A stretch of 64,000 nt of DNA from Nocardioides pantholopis (GCF_003710085.1 NZ_CP033324.1:2977501-3041500), one strand, 5' to 3'; positions 17,289 to 26,127 are shown, counted from the first letter of the stretch. The notes: a model not told the origin generated them from the sequence alone. Made by a program: numbers and translations.

Positions 17289-18701
17289 TCAGGTCAGCCC
17301 ACGGGTCCGGTCCTCGAACGCGGCGGCGATCTCGAGCAGCCGCCGGTCCGCACCGTGCGGGGCCACGACCTGGATCCCGACCGGCAGCCCGTCCCGGGTC
17401 CGGCCGGCCGGCAGCGCGATCGCCGGGCAGCCGGTGACCGTGATGAAGTACGCCGAGCGCATCCAGTCCAGGTAGGTCGCCATCGGCTGGCCGTTGATCT
17501 CGGTCGGGAACTCCTGGTCGGCCGGGAACGGCGGCACCTGGGAGACCGGCAGCACCAGCACGTCGTGGTCGACGAAGAACTCCCGCATCCGCTGCCCCAG
17601 CGTGGTGCGCTGGGTGTAGGCGCGGGCGATGTCCGCCCCGGTCAGGGACTCCCCCGCCCGGATGTTGTCGGCCAGCGAGTGCTTCAGCTGGCCCGGGTTG
17701 TCGGCGAGCACCTTGCCGAGCTTGGCCTGGAGGTGCCAGGCGCGCAGGGTGCGGAAGGTGTCCTCGGCCTCGTGCAGGTCCGGGGCGGCCGCACTCACGC
17801 GGGCACCGCCGGCGGACCACACCGCGGCGGACTCCTCGACCACCCGGGCGACCTCGTGGTCGACCTGGAAGGAGCCGCCGAGGTCCACCGAGACCGCCAC
17901 CCGCAGCCCGGCGAGCGCACCGCTCGCGGCCTGGTCCAGCGGCGCGGACAGCAGGTGCCCGGGCTCCCCCAGCGCCATCGGCGTGCGCGGGTCGGGCCCG
18001 GCGAGCACGCCGAGCAGCAGCGCGAGGTCGCGCACGTCCCGCGCCATCGGGCCACCGACCGAGGTGGTCTCCCACTGGTTGTACAGCGGCCACTCCGGCA
18101 CCCGGCCGAGGCTGGGACGCATGCCCACCACGCCGCAGAACGACGCGGGGTTGCGCAGCGAGCCGCCCATGTCGGACCCGTCGGCCAGCGGCACCATGCC
18201 GGCGGCCAGCGCGGCCGCGGCGCCACCGCTGGACCCGCCGGCGGAGCGGCTGAGGTCGTGCGGGTTGCGGGTGGTGCCGAAGACCGGGTTGAAGGTGTGT
18301 GAGCCGGCCGCGAACTCGGGCACGTTGGTCTTGCCGAGCAGCACCACGCCGGCGCGGCGGATTCGCTCGACGAGCAGCTCGTCGGCGGCGGGCACGTGGT
18401 CGGCGAAGACCGGCGAGCCGTACGTCGTACGCCACCCGGCCGTGGCGTGGGTGTCCTTGACCGCGAACGGCAGCCCGTGCAGCGGCTCGGGCCGCCCGCC
18501 GCGGGCCAGGTGCTCGTCGGCGGCCGCGGCGCCGGCGCGGGCCCGCTCGGGGTCCAGGGAGACGATCGCGTTGACGTCGGGGTTGCGCTCGGCGATCCGC
18601 GCCAGGTGCAGGTCGAGCACCTCGCGCGCCGAGATCCGGCGCTCGCGCAGCGCCGCCGCGAGGACCCGGGCCGGGGAGTCGGGGGTCAGGTCGGTGCCCA
18701 T
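17289..18701 (-). CDS. Amidase (amidase-signature family)
   Basis: A 470-residue amidase-signature hydrolase. It has the catalytic lysine in LPFAVKDTHATAG (about residue 80), the serine/glycine loop SAGGSSGGAAAALAAG with the cis-serine near 155, and the nucleophile serine in GSDMGGSLRNPASFCGVVG near 180. Family members hydrolyse amides, carbamates, ureides (allophanate, barbiturate ring-opened products) or nitrile-derived amides. It starts 11 bases downstream of coxG in the same direction as the permease and molybdo-enzyme genes, so it probably acts on the oxidised product of that enzyme. No C-terminal allophanate-hydrolase extension is present. The exact substrate is unknown. Confidence 0.9.
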   Translation of the reverse strand: MGTDLTPDSPARVLAAALRERRISAREVLDLHLARIAERNPDVNAIVSLDPERARAGAAAADEHLARGGRPEPLHGLPFAVKDTHATAGWRTTYGSPVFADHVPAADELLVERIRRAGVVLLGKTNVPEFAAGSHTFNPVFGTTRNPHDLSRSAGGSSGGAAAALAAGMVPLADGSDMGGSLRNPASFCGVVGMRPSLGRVPEWPLYNQWETTSVGGPMARDVRDLALLLGVLAGPDPRTPMALGEPGHLLSAPLDQAASGALAGLRVAVSVDLGGSFQVDHEVARVVEESAAVWSAGGARVSAAAPDLHEAEDTFRTLRAWHLQAKLGKVLADNPGQLKHSLADNIRAGESLTGADIARAYTQRTTLGQRMREFFVDHDVLVLPVSQVPPFPADQEFPTEINGQPMATYLDWMRSAYFITVTGCPAIALPAGRTRDGLPVGIQVVAPHGADRRLLEIAAAFEDRTRGLT

Positions 18702-18712
18702 CGCCCGCCCGC

Positions 18713-19375
18713 TCAGCGCCGGCGGCCGAGGATCGCCCCGGCGAGCACGCCGAGGAGCACCAGGCCGGCACCGATGACGACGCCCTTGGTGAGGTCGTCC
18801 GGGGAGCCCACGGCCGAGACCTTCGCCGGGGCGGTGAACACGCCCGGCTGGGCCGGCGCGGCGGCGGGAGCACCGTCGACCGCGGCCGTCGAGCTCATCG
18901 CGGATGCGGTCGCGGAGGCCGGGGCGGCCGAGGGCAGCCCGCCCTCGATGACCCGCTCGACGTTGCCGAAGAACTCCGCTGCCATCTTCTTGGCGACGCT
19001 GGTCAGCATCCGCTGGCCGACGCCGCCGGCCATGCCGCCGACGGTCGCCTCCGCCTCGTAGGCGATCTGGGTGCCGCCGTCGGCCGCGGCGAAGGTCACC
19101 GCGACGGTGGCGTCGACGGTGCCCGGCGCCCCGGCGCCCTGCAGGTGCATGGTCAGGGACTGGTGCTCCTGGAGGTCCGAGAGGACGCAGGTGCCGGCGT
19201 AGGTGCCCTTGATCGCGGCGATGCCCGCGGTCACGGTCATGTCGTAGGCGTTCTCGCCGGTGGCGGCGAGCCGCTCGCAGCCCGGGATCGTCGCGACCAG
19301 GACGGCCGGGTCGAGCAGGGCGTCCCAGACCTTCTCCACGGGGGCGGCGATGGTGTTGGAACCGGCGATCTTCAT
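18713..19375 (-). CDS. CoxG-like SRPBCC protein with C-terminal membrane anchor
   Basis: A 220-residue protein. The first 145 residues form an SRPBCC lipid/ligand-binding fold typical of carbon monoxide dehydrogenase subunit G: start MKIAGSNTIAAPVEKVWDAL, IPGCERL, and the GMAGGVGQRMLTSVAKKMAAEFF helix. An alanine/proline-rich linker (150-185) leads to a single C-terminal membrane helix (VVIGAGLVLLGVLAGAIL). In the CO dehydrogenase system CoxG tethers the enzyme to the membrane and helps deliver electrons to quinone; the same role is likely here for the xanthine-dehydrogenase-family complex. The ATG overlaps the stop of the large-subunit gene (ATGA). Confidence 0.9.
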   Translation of the reverse strand: MKIAGSNTIAAPVEKVWDALLDPAVLVATIPGCERLAATGENAYDMTVTAGIAAIKGTYAGTCVLSDLQEHQSLTMHLQGAGAPGTVDATVAVTFAAADGGTQIAYEAEATVGGMAGGVGQRMLTSVAKKMAAEFFGNVERVIEGGLPSAAPASATASAMSSTAAVDGAPAAAPAQPGVFTAPAKVSAVGSPDDLTKGVVIGAGLVLLGVLAGAILGRRR

Positions 19376-21789
19376 GCGGGGCGCTCCTGGGTGGTGGGGG
19401 TCTCCGCGTGCAGGGCGCGGAGCGTGAACAGCTCGGACGGGGAGATCGGCATCGCCGTGATCGGGATCCGCTCGGCATCCTCGATCGCGGACGCGAAGAC
19501 GGCCGACCCGGGGATGACGCCGGCCTCGCCGGCGCCCTTGATGCCGAGCGGGTTGAGCGGGGAGGGCGTCTCGAGGTGGTCGATCGCGATGCCGTCGGGG
19601 ATCTCGGTGACGAACGGCATCAGGAAGTCCATGAACGAGGCGTTGAGCAGCTGACCGGACTCGTCGTAGGCCATCCGCTCGAACAGCGCACCGCCGACGC
19701 CCTGGGCCACGCCGCCGTGGATCTGGCCCTCGACGATCATCGGGTTGATGAGGTGGCCGCAGTCGTGGACGACTGCGTACTTCAGGATCGTGATCTCGGC
19801 GGTGTCGGGGTCGGTCTCGACGATCACCGCGTGCATGCCGGACGCGTACGTCGCGCGCTCGGGGCTGTAGAAGTCCTTGCCCTCGAGCCCGGGCTCGTCG
19901 TCCTCGGCCACCGGGGGCTTGCCCGGGTCGCCGACCGAGAACTGGGTAGCGGCCTTGGACGCCTCGTCGAAGGCGTAGCGCAGCGGGTTGGACAGCACCG
20001 AGATCGTGGCGAGGTCCATCGAGGCTCCCGGGGAGCCCTTCACCGACACGACGCCGTCGACGATCTCCAGGTCGGCCTCGTCGGCCTCGAGGGCCTCGGC
20101 GGCGATCTTGAGCACCTTCTCCTTGGTGCGCTTGGCCGCCAGGTGGATCGCCGAGCCACTCATCACCGCGGCCCGCGAGGCGAACGTGCCGACGGCGTAC
20201 GGCATCCGGCGGGTGTCGCCGGTGACGACCTCGACGTCCTCGAACTTCACACCGAGCTCGTCGGCGACCAGCTGGGCGAAGACCGTGGCGTGGCCCTGGC
20301 CCTGGGTGGTCAGGCCGGTGGCGACCTTGACCTTGCCGGTGGTCTCGATGTTGATGTGAGCGCCCTCGTAGGGGCCGACGCCGGTGCCCTCGACGTAGCA
20401 GGCCAGGCCGATGCCGACGGTGCGGCCCTGGGCGGCCATCTCGGCGCGGAACGCGGGGAACTCGTCCCAGCCGATCAGCTCCTTGATCTTCTCCAGCGAG
20501 GCGGGGTAGTCGCCGGAGTCGTACTCCAGCTCCCGGCCGTCCTGGAAGATCAGGCCCTGGTCGTAGGGGAACTCGTCGGGCTGGATGAAGTTCACCGCCC
20601 GCACCTCGGTGCGGTCCTTGCCGAGGTACTCGGCGATGGCGTCCATGGTCCGCTCCATGGCGAAGCAGCCCTGGGGGCGACCCGCGCCGCGGTACGGCGT
20701 GACGATCACGGTGTTGGTGTAGAGCGACTCGTAGACGACCCGGTAGACCTCGGGCTTGTAGGGCCCGAGCAGCTGGGTCGAGGTGATGATCGGGACGATC
20801 AGGCCGTAGGGCGTGTAGGCGCCGTGGTCGTGCCAGAACATCACGTCGAGCGCGAGCAGCCGACCGTCGTCGTCGAAGCCGACCTCGATGTGCTGGATCT
20901 GGCCGCGCTCGTGGGAGGAGGAGATGAAGTGCTCGCGGCGGTCCTCGGTGTACTTGACCACGCGGTTCAGGGCGCGGGCCGCGAGCGGGACCAGGAGCTC
21001 CTCGGGCCACGGGTGCACGACCTTGACGCCGAAGCCGCCGCCCACGTCGGGGGTGATCACGTCGACCTGGCCGAGGTCGAGGCCCAGCTTGACAGCGATC
21101 GCGGCCCGCACGCCGGTGGAGGTCTGCGTGGAGCTCCACACCTGCAGGCGGTTGACGTCGGGGTCCCACCGGGCCACGGTGCCGCGGCCCTCGAGCGGCG
21201 TGCAGGCGCTGCGCTCGATGTCGAGGTCGAGCTCGAGGCGGTGCGGCGCCTTGGCCATCGCGGCCTCGACGTCACCGGTCTTCTGCTCGCTGCGGGCGCC
21301 GATGTTGCCGGGCACGTCCTCGTGGACCAGCCGGTCCGCGGCGCGGGCGGCCTCGACGCCGACGACGGGCGGGAGCACCTCCCAGGTGACCTTGATCCGA
21401 CCGACGGCGTCCTCGGCCAGGTAGCGGTCCTCGGCGACGACGAACGCGACGGCCTCGCCGACGTGGTTCACCTCGTCCTTGGCCAGGGCGTACTGGGTGC
21501 GGCCCTGGGTCAGGTCGGGGTGCGGGATCAGCAGCGGCAGCGGCTCCCCCATCGGCGCGGACAGCGGGCCGAGGTCCTCATAGGTCCACACCAGGTGGAC
21601 GCCCTCGATCTCGAGGACGTCGGCGACGTCGATGTCGACGATCCGGGCATGGGCGTGCGGACTGCGCAGCACCGCTGCGTGCAGGGTCGCGGGGTCGGCG
21701 TGCACGTCGTCGACGTAGCGGCCCTTGCCGCGCAGGAACCGCTGGTCCTCGACCCGCTGGATGCCCTGGCCCATCAGCTTGGTGGTCAT
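19372..21789 (-). CDS. Xanthine-dehydrogenase-family molybdopterin-binding subunit
   Basis: An 805-residue large subunit. It begins with the a/b hammerhead region (GQGIQRVEDQRFLRGKGRYVDD) and has PDVGGGFGVK, the substrate/cofactor loop PYRGAGRPQG, TTQGQGHATVFAQ and the end KGAGEAGVIPG, whose glutamate is the catalytic base of the family. The CO dehydrogenase form I signature AYxCSFR is absent: the loop reads YRGAGR, so this is a form II/hydroxylase-type enzyme and not a CO oxidiser. It inserts an oxygen from water into a heterocycle or aldehyde. A UraA-like permease at the head of the operon suggests a pyrimidine or purine substrate. It overlaps both neighbours by 4 bases. Confidence 0.92.
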   Translation of the reverse strand: MTTKLMGQGIQRVEDQRFLRGKGRYVDDVHADPATLHAAVLRSPHAHARIVDIDVADVLEIEGVHLVWTYEDLGPLSAPMGEPLPLLIPHPDLTQGRTQYALAKDEVNHVGEAVAFVVAEDRYLAEDAVGRIKVTWEVLPPVVGVEAARAADRLVHEDVPGNIGARSEQKTGDVEAAMAKAPHRLELDLDIERSACTPLEGRGTVARWDPDVNRLQVWSSTQTSTGVRAAIAVKLGLDLGQVDVITPDVGGGFGVKVVHPWPEELLVPLAARALNRVVKYTEDRREHFISSSHERGQIQHIEVGFDDDGRLLALDVMFWHDHGAYTPYGLIVPIITSTQLLGPYKPEVYRVVYESLYTNTVIVTPYRGAGRPQGCFAMERTMDAIAEYLGKDRTEVRAVNFIQPDEFPYDQGLIFQDGRELEYDSGDYPASLEKIKELIGWDEFPAFRAEMAAQGRTVGIGLACYVEGTGVGPYEGAHINIETTGKVKVATGLTTQGQGHATVFAQLVADELGVKFEDVEVVTGDTRRMPYAVGTFASRAAVMSGSAIHLAAKRTKEKVLKIAAEALEADEADLEIVDGVVSVKGSPGASMDLATISVLSNPLRYAFDEASKAATQFSVGDPGKPPVAEDDEPGLEGKDFYSPERATYASGMHAVIVETDPDTAEITILKYAVVHDCGHLINPMIVEGQIHGGVAQGVGGALFERMAYDESGQLLNASFMDFLMPFVTEIPDGIAIDHLETPSPLNPLGIKGAGEAGVIPGSAVFASAIEDAERIPITAMPISPSELFTLRALHAETPTTQERPA

Positions 21790-22310
21790 GCCGACTCCGC
21801 CTCCTTGGCCTGGGTGATCTCGGCGGCGCGCTCGACGGACTTCACAATGTTCTGGTAGCCGGTGCAGCGGCACAGGTTGCCGGCGATCATCTCGCGGGCC
21901 TCCTCGTGGGTCGGGCAGGGGTTCTCGTTCAGCCCGGCGGTGATCGTGGTGAGGAAGCCCGGGGTGCAGAAGCCGCACTGGAGGCCGTGGCACTCCGAGA
22001 AGGCCTGCTGGACCGGGCTCAGGGAGCCGTCGGGCTCGGTGAGCCCCTCGACGGTGGTGATCTCGGCGTCGACCGCGGAGACCGCGAAGATCAGGCAGGC
22101 GCGCACGGGCTTGCCGTCCATCAGCACCGTGCAGGCGCCGCAGACGCCGTGCTCGCACCCGACGTGGGTGCCGGTCAGGCCGAGGTCGTGGCGCAGCGCG
22201 TCGGAGAGCAGCCGGCGCGCCGGCACCTCCACGTCGTGGCCGATCCCGTTGACCCGCAACCGGATCAGGTGCAGCTGCTCGCCGTGGCGAACCGTGTCCT
22301 GTGCGCTCAT
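21786..22310 (-). CDS. Xanthine-dehydrogenase-family 2Fe-2S subunit
   Basis: A 174-residue iron-sulfur subunit. The plant-ferredoxin-type cluster ligands are in GCEHGVCGAC (Cys52, 57, 60) and ACLIF (Cys72). The second helical domain carries CGFCTPG and LCRCTGY, so both 2Fe-2S clusters of the family are present. Its length is normal for CutS/CoxS/XdhC-type small subunits. It passes electrons from the molybdenum site to FAD. The gene overlaps the FAD-subunit gene before it and the large-subunit gene after it by 4 bases each, so the heterotrimer is made from one message. Confidence 0.95.
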   Translation of the reverse strand: MSAQDTVRHGEQLHLIRLRVNGIGHDVEVPARRLLSDALRHDLGLTGTHVGCEHGVCGACTVLMDGKPVRACLIFAVSAVDAEITTVEGLTEPDGSLSPVQQAFSECHGLQCGFCTPGFLTTITAGLNENPCPTHEEAREMIAGNLCRCTGYQNIVKSVERAAEITQAKEAESA

Positions 22311-23122
22311 CGTGCGGCCTCCCGAGCCTTCGTGACCACGCGCTTGGTGAGCACCCGAACGAGCTGGGCGCGGTACGCGGCAGTGGCATGGATGTCGTCG
22401 ACCGGGTCGAGGTGCTCGAGGGCGACCTCGCCCAGCCTGTCGTCAGGTACGCCGGACAGGTCGACGACCGTGGGGACGTCGCTGACCGACACGTAGCTGG
22501 CGCGGACGCTGTCGCCGTCGACGACGGCGCCGAGGCCGACCAGCGCGTAGTCGCCCTGGCGGCGCGCGATCTCGTCGAACGCGACGCCCGCGCCGGCGGG
22601 CAGCGCCGGGAAGAACGCCGAGGTGGCGATCTCCTCCGGGCGCAGGGTGGACTCCAGCGGGCCGAGGAAGAGGTCCTCGGCCGCGATGGTGCGGGTGCCG
22701 CCGGTCGAGGCGGCCTCCACGGAGCCGCCGAGGAGGACCAGCACGCTGGGCATCTCGGCGGCGGCGTCGGCGTGCACGATCGAGCCGACGGTGGTGCCGC
22801 GGTTGCGGATCGTGGCGTGCGCGACGTACGAGAGCGCCTCGGGCAGCAGCGGCTGGACCCGGCGTACGCCCTCGTGGGCGAGCACGTCGGCGTGCCGGGC
22901 GAGTGCGCCGATGCGGACCCCGGCCTCGGTCACCTCGATGGTGTCGAGGCCGGGGATCGCGTTGATGTCGACCAGGGCGCTGGGCCCGGCCAGGCGCATC
23001 GACAGCAGTGGCACGAGGCTCTGTCCGCCTGCCAATACCTTGGCGTCTGCATTGCCCGAGAGAACTTCCAGTGCGTCGCCCAGGGTGGTGGGTCGGTGGT
23101 AAGCGAACGGAGCGGGTTTCAC
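22307..23122 (-). CDS. Xanthine-dehydrogenase-family FAD-binding subunit
   Basis: A 271-residue medium subunit with the FAD-binding motifs of the CoxM/CutM family: AGGQSLVPLLSMRLA (first FAD loop, about residues 33-47) and ATIRNRGTTVGSIVHADAAAEMP (TIGG-like second loop, here TVGS), followed by EDLFLGPLESTLRPEEI. It completes the molybdenum/iron-sulfur/flavin hydroxylase. The GTG at 23122 overlaps the permease stop (GTGA), so translation is coupled to the transporter. The next gene, the 2Fe-2S subunit, overlaps by 4 bases. Confidence 0.92.
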   Translation of the reverse strand: MKPAPFAYHRPTTLGDALEVLSGNADAKVLAGGQSLVPLLSMRLAGPSALVDINAIPGLDTIEVTEAGVRIGALARHADVLAHEGVRRVQPLLPEALSYVAHATIRNRGTTVGSIVHADAAAEMPSVLVLLGGSVEAASTGGTRTIAAEDLFLGPLESTLRPEEIATSAFFPALPAGAGVAFDEIARRQGDYALVGLGAVVDGDSVRASYVSVSDVPTVVDLSGVPDDRLGEVALEHLDPVDDIHATAAYRAQLVRVLTKRVVTKAREAAR

Positions 23123-24480
23123 AGTGTCTTCGTCACCTCTCCTGACGTGCTGGCCGGAGTACGGCCCTTGACCATGTGGAAGTAGACGATGACCAGGATC
23201 GAGCCGAGGGCGATGCCGCCGAGCTCGAAGTCGTCGCCGATCGTCAGCGTGACCCCGCCGATGCCGGCGATGATGCCGGCGGCCAGGCCCACCATGTTGA
23301 CGGGGTTGCCGAAGTCGACCCGGTTCTCGACCCAGATCTTGGCGCCGACCAGGCCGATCATGCCGTAGAGCACGACGGTGATGCCGCCCAGGACTCCGCC
23401 CGGGGTGGCGTTGACGATCGCACCGAACTTCGGGCACAGGCCGAGCAGGATCGCGACGGCCGCGGCGACGTAGTACGCGGCGGTCGAGTAGACGCGGGTC
23501 GCGCTCATGACGCCGATGTTCTCGGCGTACGTCGTGGTCGGCGAGCCGCCGAAGAGGCTCGCGAGCGCGGTGGCGGCACCGTCGGCGCCGATGGCCCGGC
23601 CCATGTAGGGATCGAGGTCGTCGCCGGTCATCTCGGCGACGGCCTTCACGTGGCCGGTGTTCTCGGCGATCAGCGCGATGACGCCGGGCAGCACGAGGAG
23701 GATGAAGCTCAGCGAGAAGCTCGGGCCGTGCACGACGTCCACGCCGTCGCCGAGCTGGCCGCTGGGCAGGCCGATCCAGTCGGCGGCCTTCACGCCGGCC
23801 CAGGTGACCCGGTCGTGCTCGGTGGCCTCGGTGGCGCCGGCCAGCGTGGAGGTGATCGGACCGAAGACGCCGTCGAAGATCCAGGAGATGACGTAGCCGA
23901 AGATCAGGGCGAGGAACACCGCGATCCGGGACCAGAAGCCGGGCAGCAGCACCGAGGCGGCCACCAGGAACGTGGTGGTCAGCAGCGCCACCCACTGGTC
24001 CTGGGGCCAGTAGGTCTGGGCCACGACCGGGGCGAGGTTGAAGCCGATCAGCATGACCACGGCGCCGGTGACGGCGGGCGGGAGGATCTTGTTGATCAGG
24101 CCGGCGCCCGCGAAGTGCACGACCACGCCGAGCGCCGCGAGCACCAGGCCGGCGACGAGGATGGCACCGGTGACGTCGGCGGAGTCGCCGCCCTGGAGGC
24201 GGATCGCGGCCACGGCGCCGACGAAGGCGGCGCTGGTGCCCAGGTAGCTGGGCACCTTGTTGTTGCAGACGAGCAGGAACAGGATCGTGCAGATGCCCGA
24301 GAACATGATCGCGAGGTTCGCGTCCAGGCCCATGACCAACGGGAAGACGAAGGTCGCCCCGAACATCGCCACGACGTGCTGGGCGCCGAGGCCCACCGTC
24401 TTTCCCCATCCGAGTCGCTGATGCGGCATCACGGCTTCGCCGGGCGCCGGGTCAACGACTTCCCACTTGAACATCGACAT
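23119..24480 (-). CDS. Nucleobase permease, NCS2 family, UraA-like (uracil/xanthine)
   Basis: A 453-residue transporter with about 14 membrane segments. The TM1 motif GLGAQHVVAMFGATFVFP and the TM10 region GGSPTTTYAENIGVMSATRVYS closely follow UraA-type uracil permeases, with the substrate-binding glutamates in AENTGH and AENIG. It imports a nucleobase by proton symport. The ATG at 24480 is chosen for the AGAGAGGGA Shine-Dalgarno and the cytoplasmic N-terminus before TM1; upstream in-frame codons lie in the promoter region. It heads a run of overlapping genes for a molybdo-hydroxylase, so the imported base is probably that enzyme's substrate. Purine specificity cannot be excluded. Confidence 0.92.
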   Translation of the reverse strand: MSMFKWEVVDPAPGEAVMPHQRLGWGKTVGLGAQHVVAMFGATFVFPLVMGLDANLAIMFSGICTILFLLVCNNKVPSYLGTSAAFVGAVAAIRLQGGDSADVTGAILVAGLVLAALGVVVHFAGAGLINKILPPAVTGAVVMLIGFNLAPVVAQTYWPQDQWVALLTTTFLVAASVLLPGFWSRIAVFLALIFGYVISWIFDGVFGPITSTLAGATEATEHDRVTWAGVKAADWIGLPSGQLGDGVDVVHGPSFSLSFILLVLPGVIALIAENTGHVKAVAEMTGDDLDPYMGRAIGADGAATALASLFGGSPTTTYAENIGVMSATRVYSTAAYYVAAAVAILLGLCPKFGAIVNATPGGVLGGITVVLYGMIGLVGAKIWVENRVDFGNPVNMVGLAAGIIAGIGGVTLTIGDDFELGGIALGSILVIVYFHMVKGRTPASTSGEVTKTL

Positions 24481-24609
24481 CGGTCGTTCCCTCTCTTCGT
24501 GCCAACACGGGGCCCGAGGCACCCTCAAGGTAGTGAGGGTCATGACACACCCTGAACGGCGACACGTGCCGAAGGAACGCCAAACCTGCTGGCAAGTCGT
24601 GTGTCCTGT

Positions 24610-24628
24610 GACACAGCATTTCTGTGTC
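24610..24628. promoter_or_regulatory. Palindrome GACACAG-N5-CTGTGTC upstream of the permease operon
   Basis: Perfect 7-bp arms with a 5-bp spacer, 130 bases upstream of the permease start, in a cluster of GACAC/GTGTC half-sites. Probable binding site for a dimeric regulator; the adjacent PucR-family protein is one candidate. Confidence 0.5.
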
Positions 24629-24734
24629 CACGGCGGCGGGTGCGTGCCACGGGTCCCGGCCGGGCCGTACGTGGTCGAGACCAGTCCGGCGGGCGAGGGC
24701 GAAGATCCCCGGTTCACCGGGGAACCCCAGGGTT

Positions 24735-24776
24735 CTCGGGCACTGCAGTGCCGCGGGAGCGCGGGAGGTGCCCGAG
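24735..24776. terminator. Hairpin downstream of pucR
   Basis: Arms CTCGGGCAC (24735-24743) and its complement (24768-24776) are perfect over 9 bp with a 24-base loop. It lies after a longer hairpin in the pucR direction and probably acts as a second terminator. Confidence 0.5.
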
Positions 24777-24792
24777 GAGTCCCCCTGACCGC

Positions 24793-24829
24793 TGCTCGAG
24801 CCGTGAGGAGACCCGGAGCGGCTCGAGCA
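24793..24829 (-). terminator. Hairpin terminator of pucR
   Basis: Perfect 11-bp arms TGCTCGAGCCG (24793-24803) and complement (24819-24829), loop 15 bases, only 5 bases beyond the pucR stop codon on the minus strand. Confidence 0.75.
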
Positions 24830-24833
24830 CCGA

Positions 24834-26102
24834 TCAGTCGATGATCTCCAGCACCCGGAGGGCGACGGCGACGTCGAGGCGCAGGTGCGGGTCCGAGGAG
24901 AGCGGGCCGAGGAGGCGCTCGAGCTTGGAGACCCGATAGCGCATCGTGTTGTAGTGGAAGAACTGCAGCCGCGCCGCCTCGGCGACGTTGAAGTTCGTGT
25001 CCAGCAGCACCTGCAGGGTCACCCGCAGGTCGGCGGCCTCGGTCGTGGCCTCCGCCAGCGGTCCCAGCACGTCCCGGGTGAACGCGCGCAGCTCCTCGGG
25101 GTCCGGGATCAGTGCGATCAGCCGGTGTACGCCGAGCTGGTCGAAGAACGTCGTGGAGCGGCCGCCGTGGATCCGGCGGCCCACGTCGACGGCGCGCCGG
25201 GCCTGGGCGTACGCACCCGGCAGGTCGTCGAGGGTGGTCGCGATCCGGCTGACGCCGACCGAGAACGGCCGGCGACCCCCGCCGCGGTCGCCGGTGACGG
25301 CGGCGGCCACCCGGGCCACCAGCGCCTGGCCCGGCATGCTCTCCTCAGCATCCGGGTCGACCGGGAGCAGCGTGACCACCTCGGAGGAGAAGTCCACGCA
25401 CGGCACGCGCTCGTCGACGCTGCGGCTCACCTGCCGCCACGCCGCCGAGAAGCGCTCCTGCCACAGCCGGCGCATCGCGCGGGAGTCGGCCTCCCCGCCG
25501 GGGAGCGCCTCGTCGAGCTCGGCGACCAGCACCACGACCGGCCGGCTCAGGTCCCAGCCGAAGGTCTCCGCGTGCTCCGCGACGTACTCGCCGTCGCCGG
25601 CGCGGCGCAGGAAGAGGTCGCGCAGGAAGTCGCCCTGGTACTTGTTCTCGACAGCCGTCACCGCCTCCTGGCGGGTGATCAGCAGCGCCGCCACCGCGGC
25701 CGCGCGCTCCAGGGCGTGCACGTCGTCGGAGGAGATCGGCGCCCCCGGGCGCACGCACACCAGGCGAGCCAGGTCGACGCCGCCCGCGGCGACCCGCAGC
25801 AGGCGCACCTCGCCGTCCCCGATCCTGGCGCCGTCCGCCCCGATCCGCTCCACGCGGACCCGGCCGGTGTGGTCGACCAGGGTGTGGACCGAGAGCTGCT
25901 CGCGCAGGTCCTCGCCGATCGCCGCCGCCCGCTCCCGGCCGTCGGAGGAGGTGAACAGCACCCCGACGTCGAGCACGCGGGCCACCTCGGCCGCGATCCC
26001 GTCGAGATCGCCGCCCTCCAGCACGATCTGGGTCAGGCCGGAGTGGAGGGCATCCACGCGTGCCAGCGCCGCGATGGCACCGTCCTCGCGGTTGGCTATC
26101 AA
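24834..26102 (-). CDS. PucR-family transcriptional regulator
   Basis: A 422-residue regulator of the PucR/CdaR type. The N-terminal half resembles a GAF-like sensory domain (VLDVGVLFTSSDGRERAAAIG, IGDGEVRLLRVAAGG). A CdaR GGDEF-like middle domain has FSVGVSRIATTLDDLPGAYAQARRA. A C-terminal PucR helix-turn-helix has NFNVAEAARLQFFHYNTMRYRVSKLERLLG. Family members activate purine, allantoin or glycolate catabolism genes in response to a pathway metabolite. It is divergent from allHFG (79 bases between start codons) and convergent in position with the permease/molybdo-enzyme promoter, so it is well placed to control both. Direct evidence for its DNA site is lacking. Confidence 0.92.
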   Translation of the reverse strand: MIANREDGAIAALARVDALHSGLTQIVLEGGDLDGIAAEVARVLDVGVLFTSSDGRERAAAIGEDLREQLSVHTLVDHTGRVRVERIGADGARIGDGEVRLLRVAAGGVDLARLVCVRPGAPISSDDVHALERAAAVAALLITRQEAVTAVENKYQGDFLRDLFLRRAGDGEYVAEHAETFGWDLSRPVVVLVAELDEALPGGEADSRAMRRLWQERFSAAWRQVSRSVDERVPCVDFSSEVVTLLPVDPDAEESMPGQALVARVAAAVTGDRGGGRRPFSVGVSRIATTLDDLPGAYAQARRAVDVGRRIHGGRSTTFFDQLGVHRLIALIPDPEELRAFTRDVLGPLAEATTEAADLRVTLQVLLDTNFNVAEAARLQFFHYNTMRYRVSKLERLLGPLSSDPHLRLDVAVALRVLEIID

Positions 26103-26127
26103 GATGTGCGCTCACTTTCCGAGATCG

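Larger units (their letters stand above)
24481..24833. promoter_or_regulatory. Control region between the permease operon and the 3' end of pucR
   Basis: A 353-base non-coding stretch. It holds GACAC/GTGTC pentamers at 24544, 24561, 24601, 24610 and 24624, two of which form the perfect 7-bp-arm palindrome GACACAG-N5-CTGTGTC at 24610-24628. A GGCG-N5-TGCC element lies at 24558-24570. The permease-proximal part probably contains the operon promoter. The half nearer pucR (24706-24829) contains three hairpins suited to ending pucR transcription. Operator function is inferred from clustering and position. Confidence 0.5.

Noticed and set aside
19372..21789. Form I aerobic carbon monoxide dehydrogenase large subunit
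   Set aside because: The active-site loop reads YRGAGR and the AYxCSFR signature is missing, so CO oxidation is not supported although CoxG-, CoxS- and CoxM-like neighbours are present.
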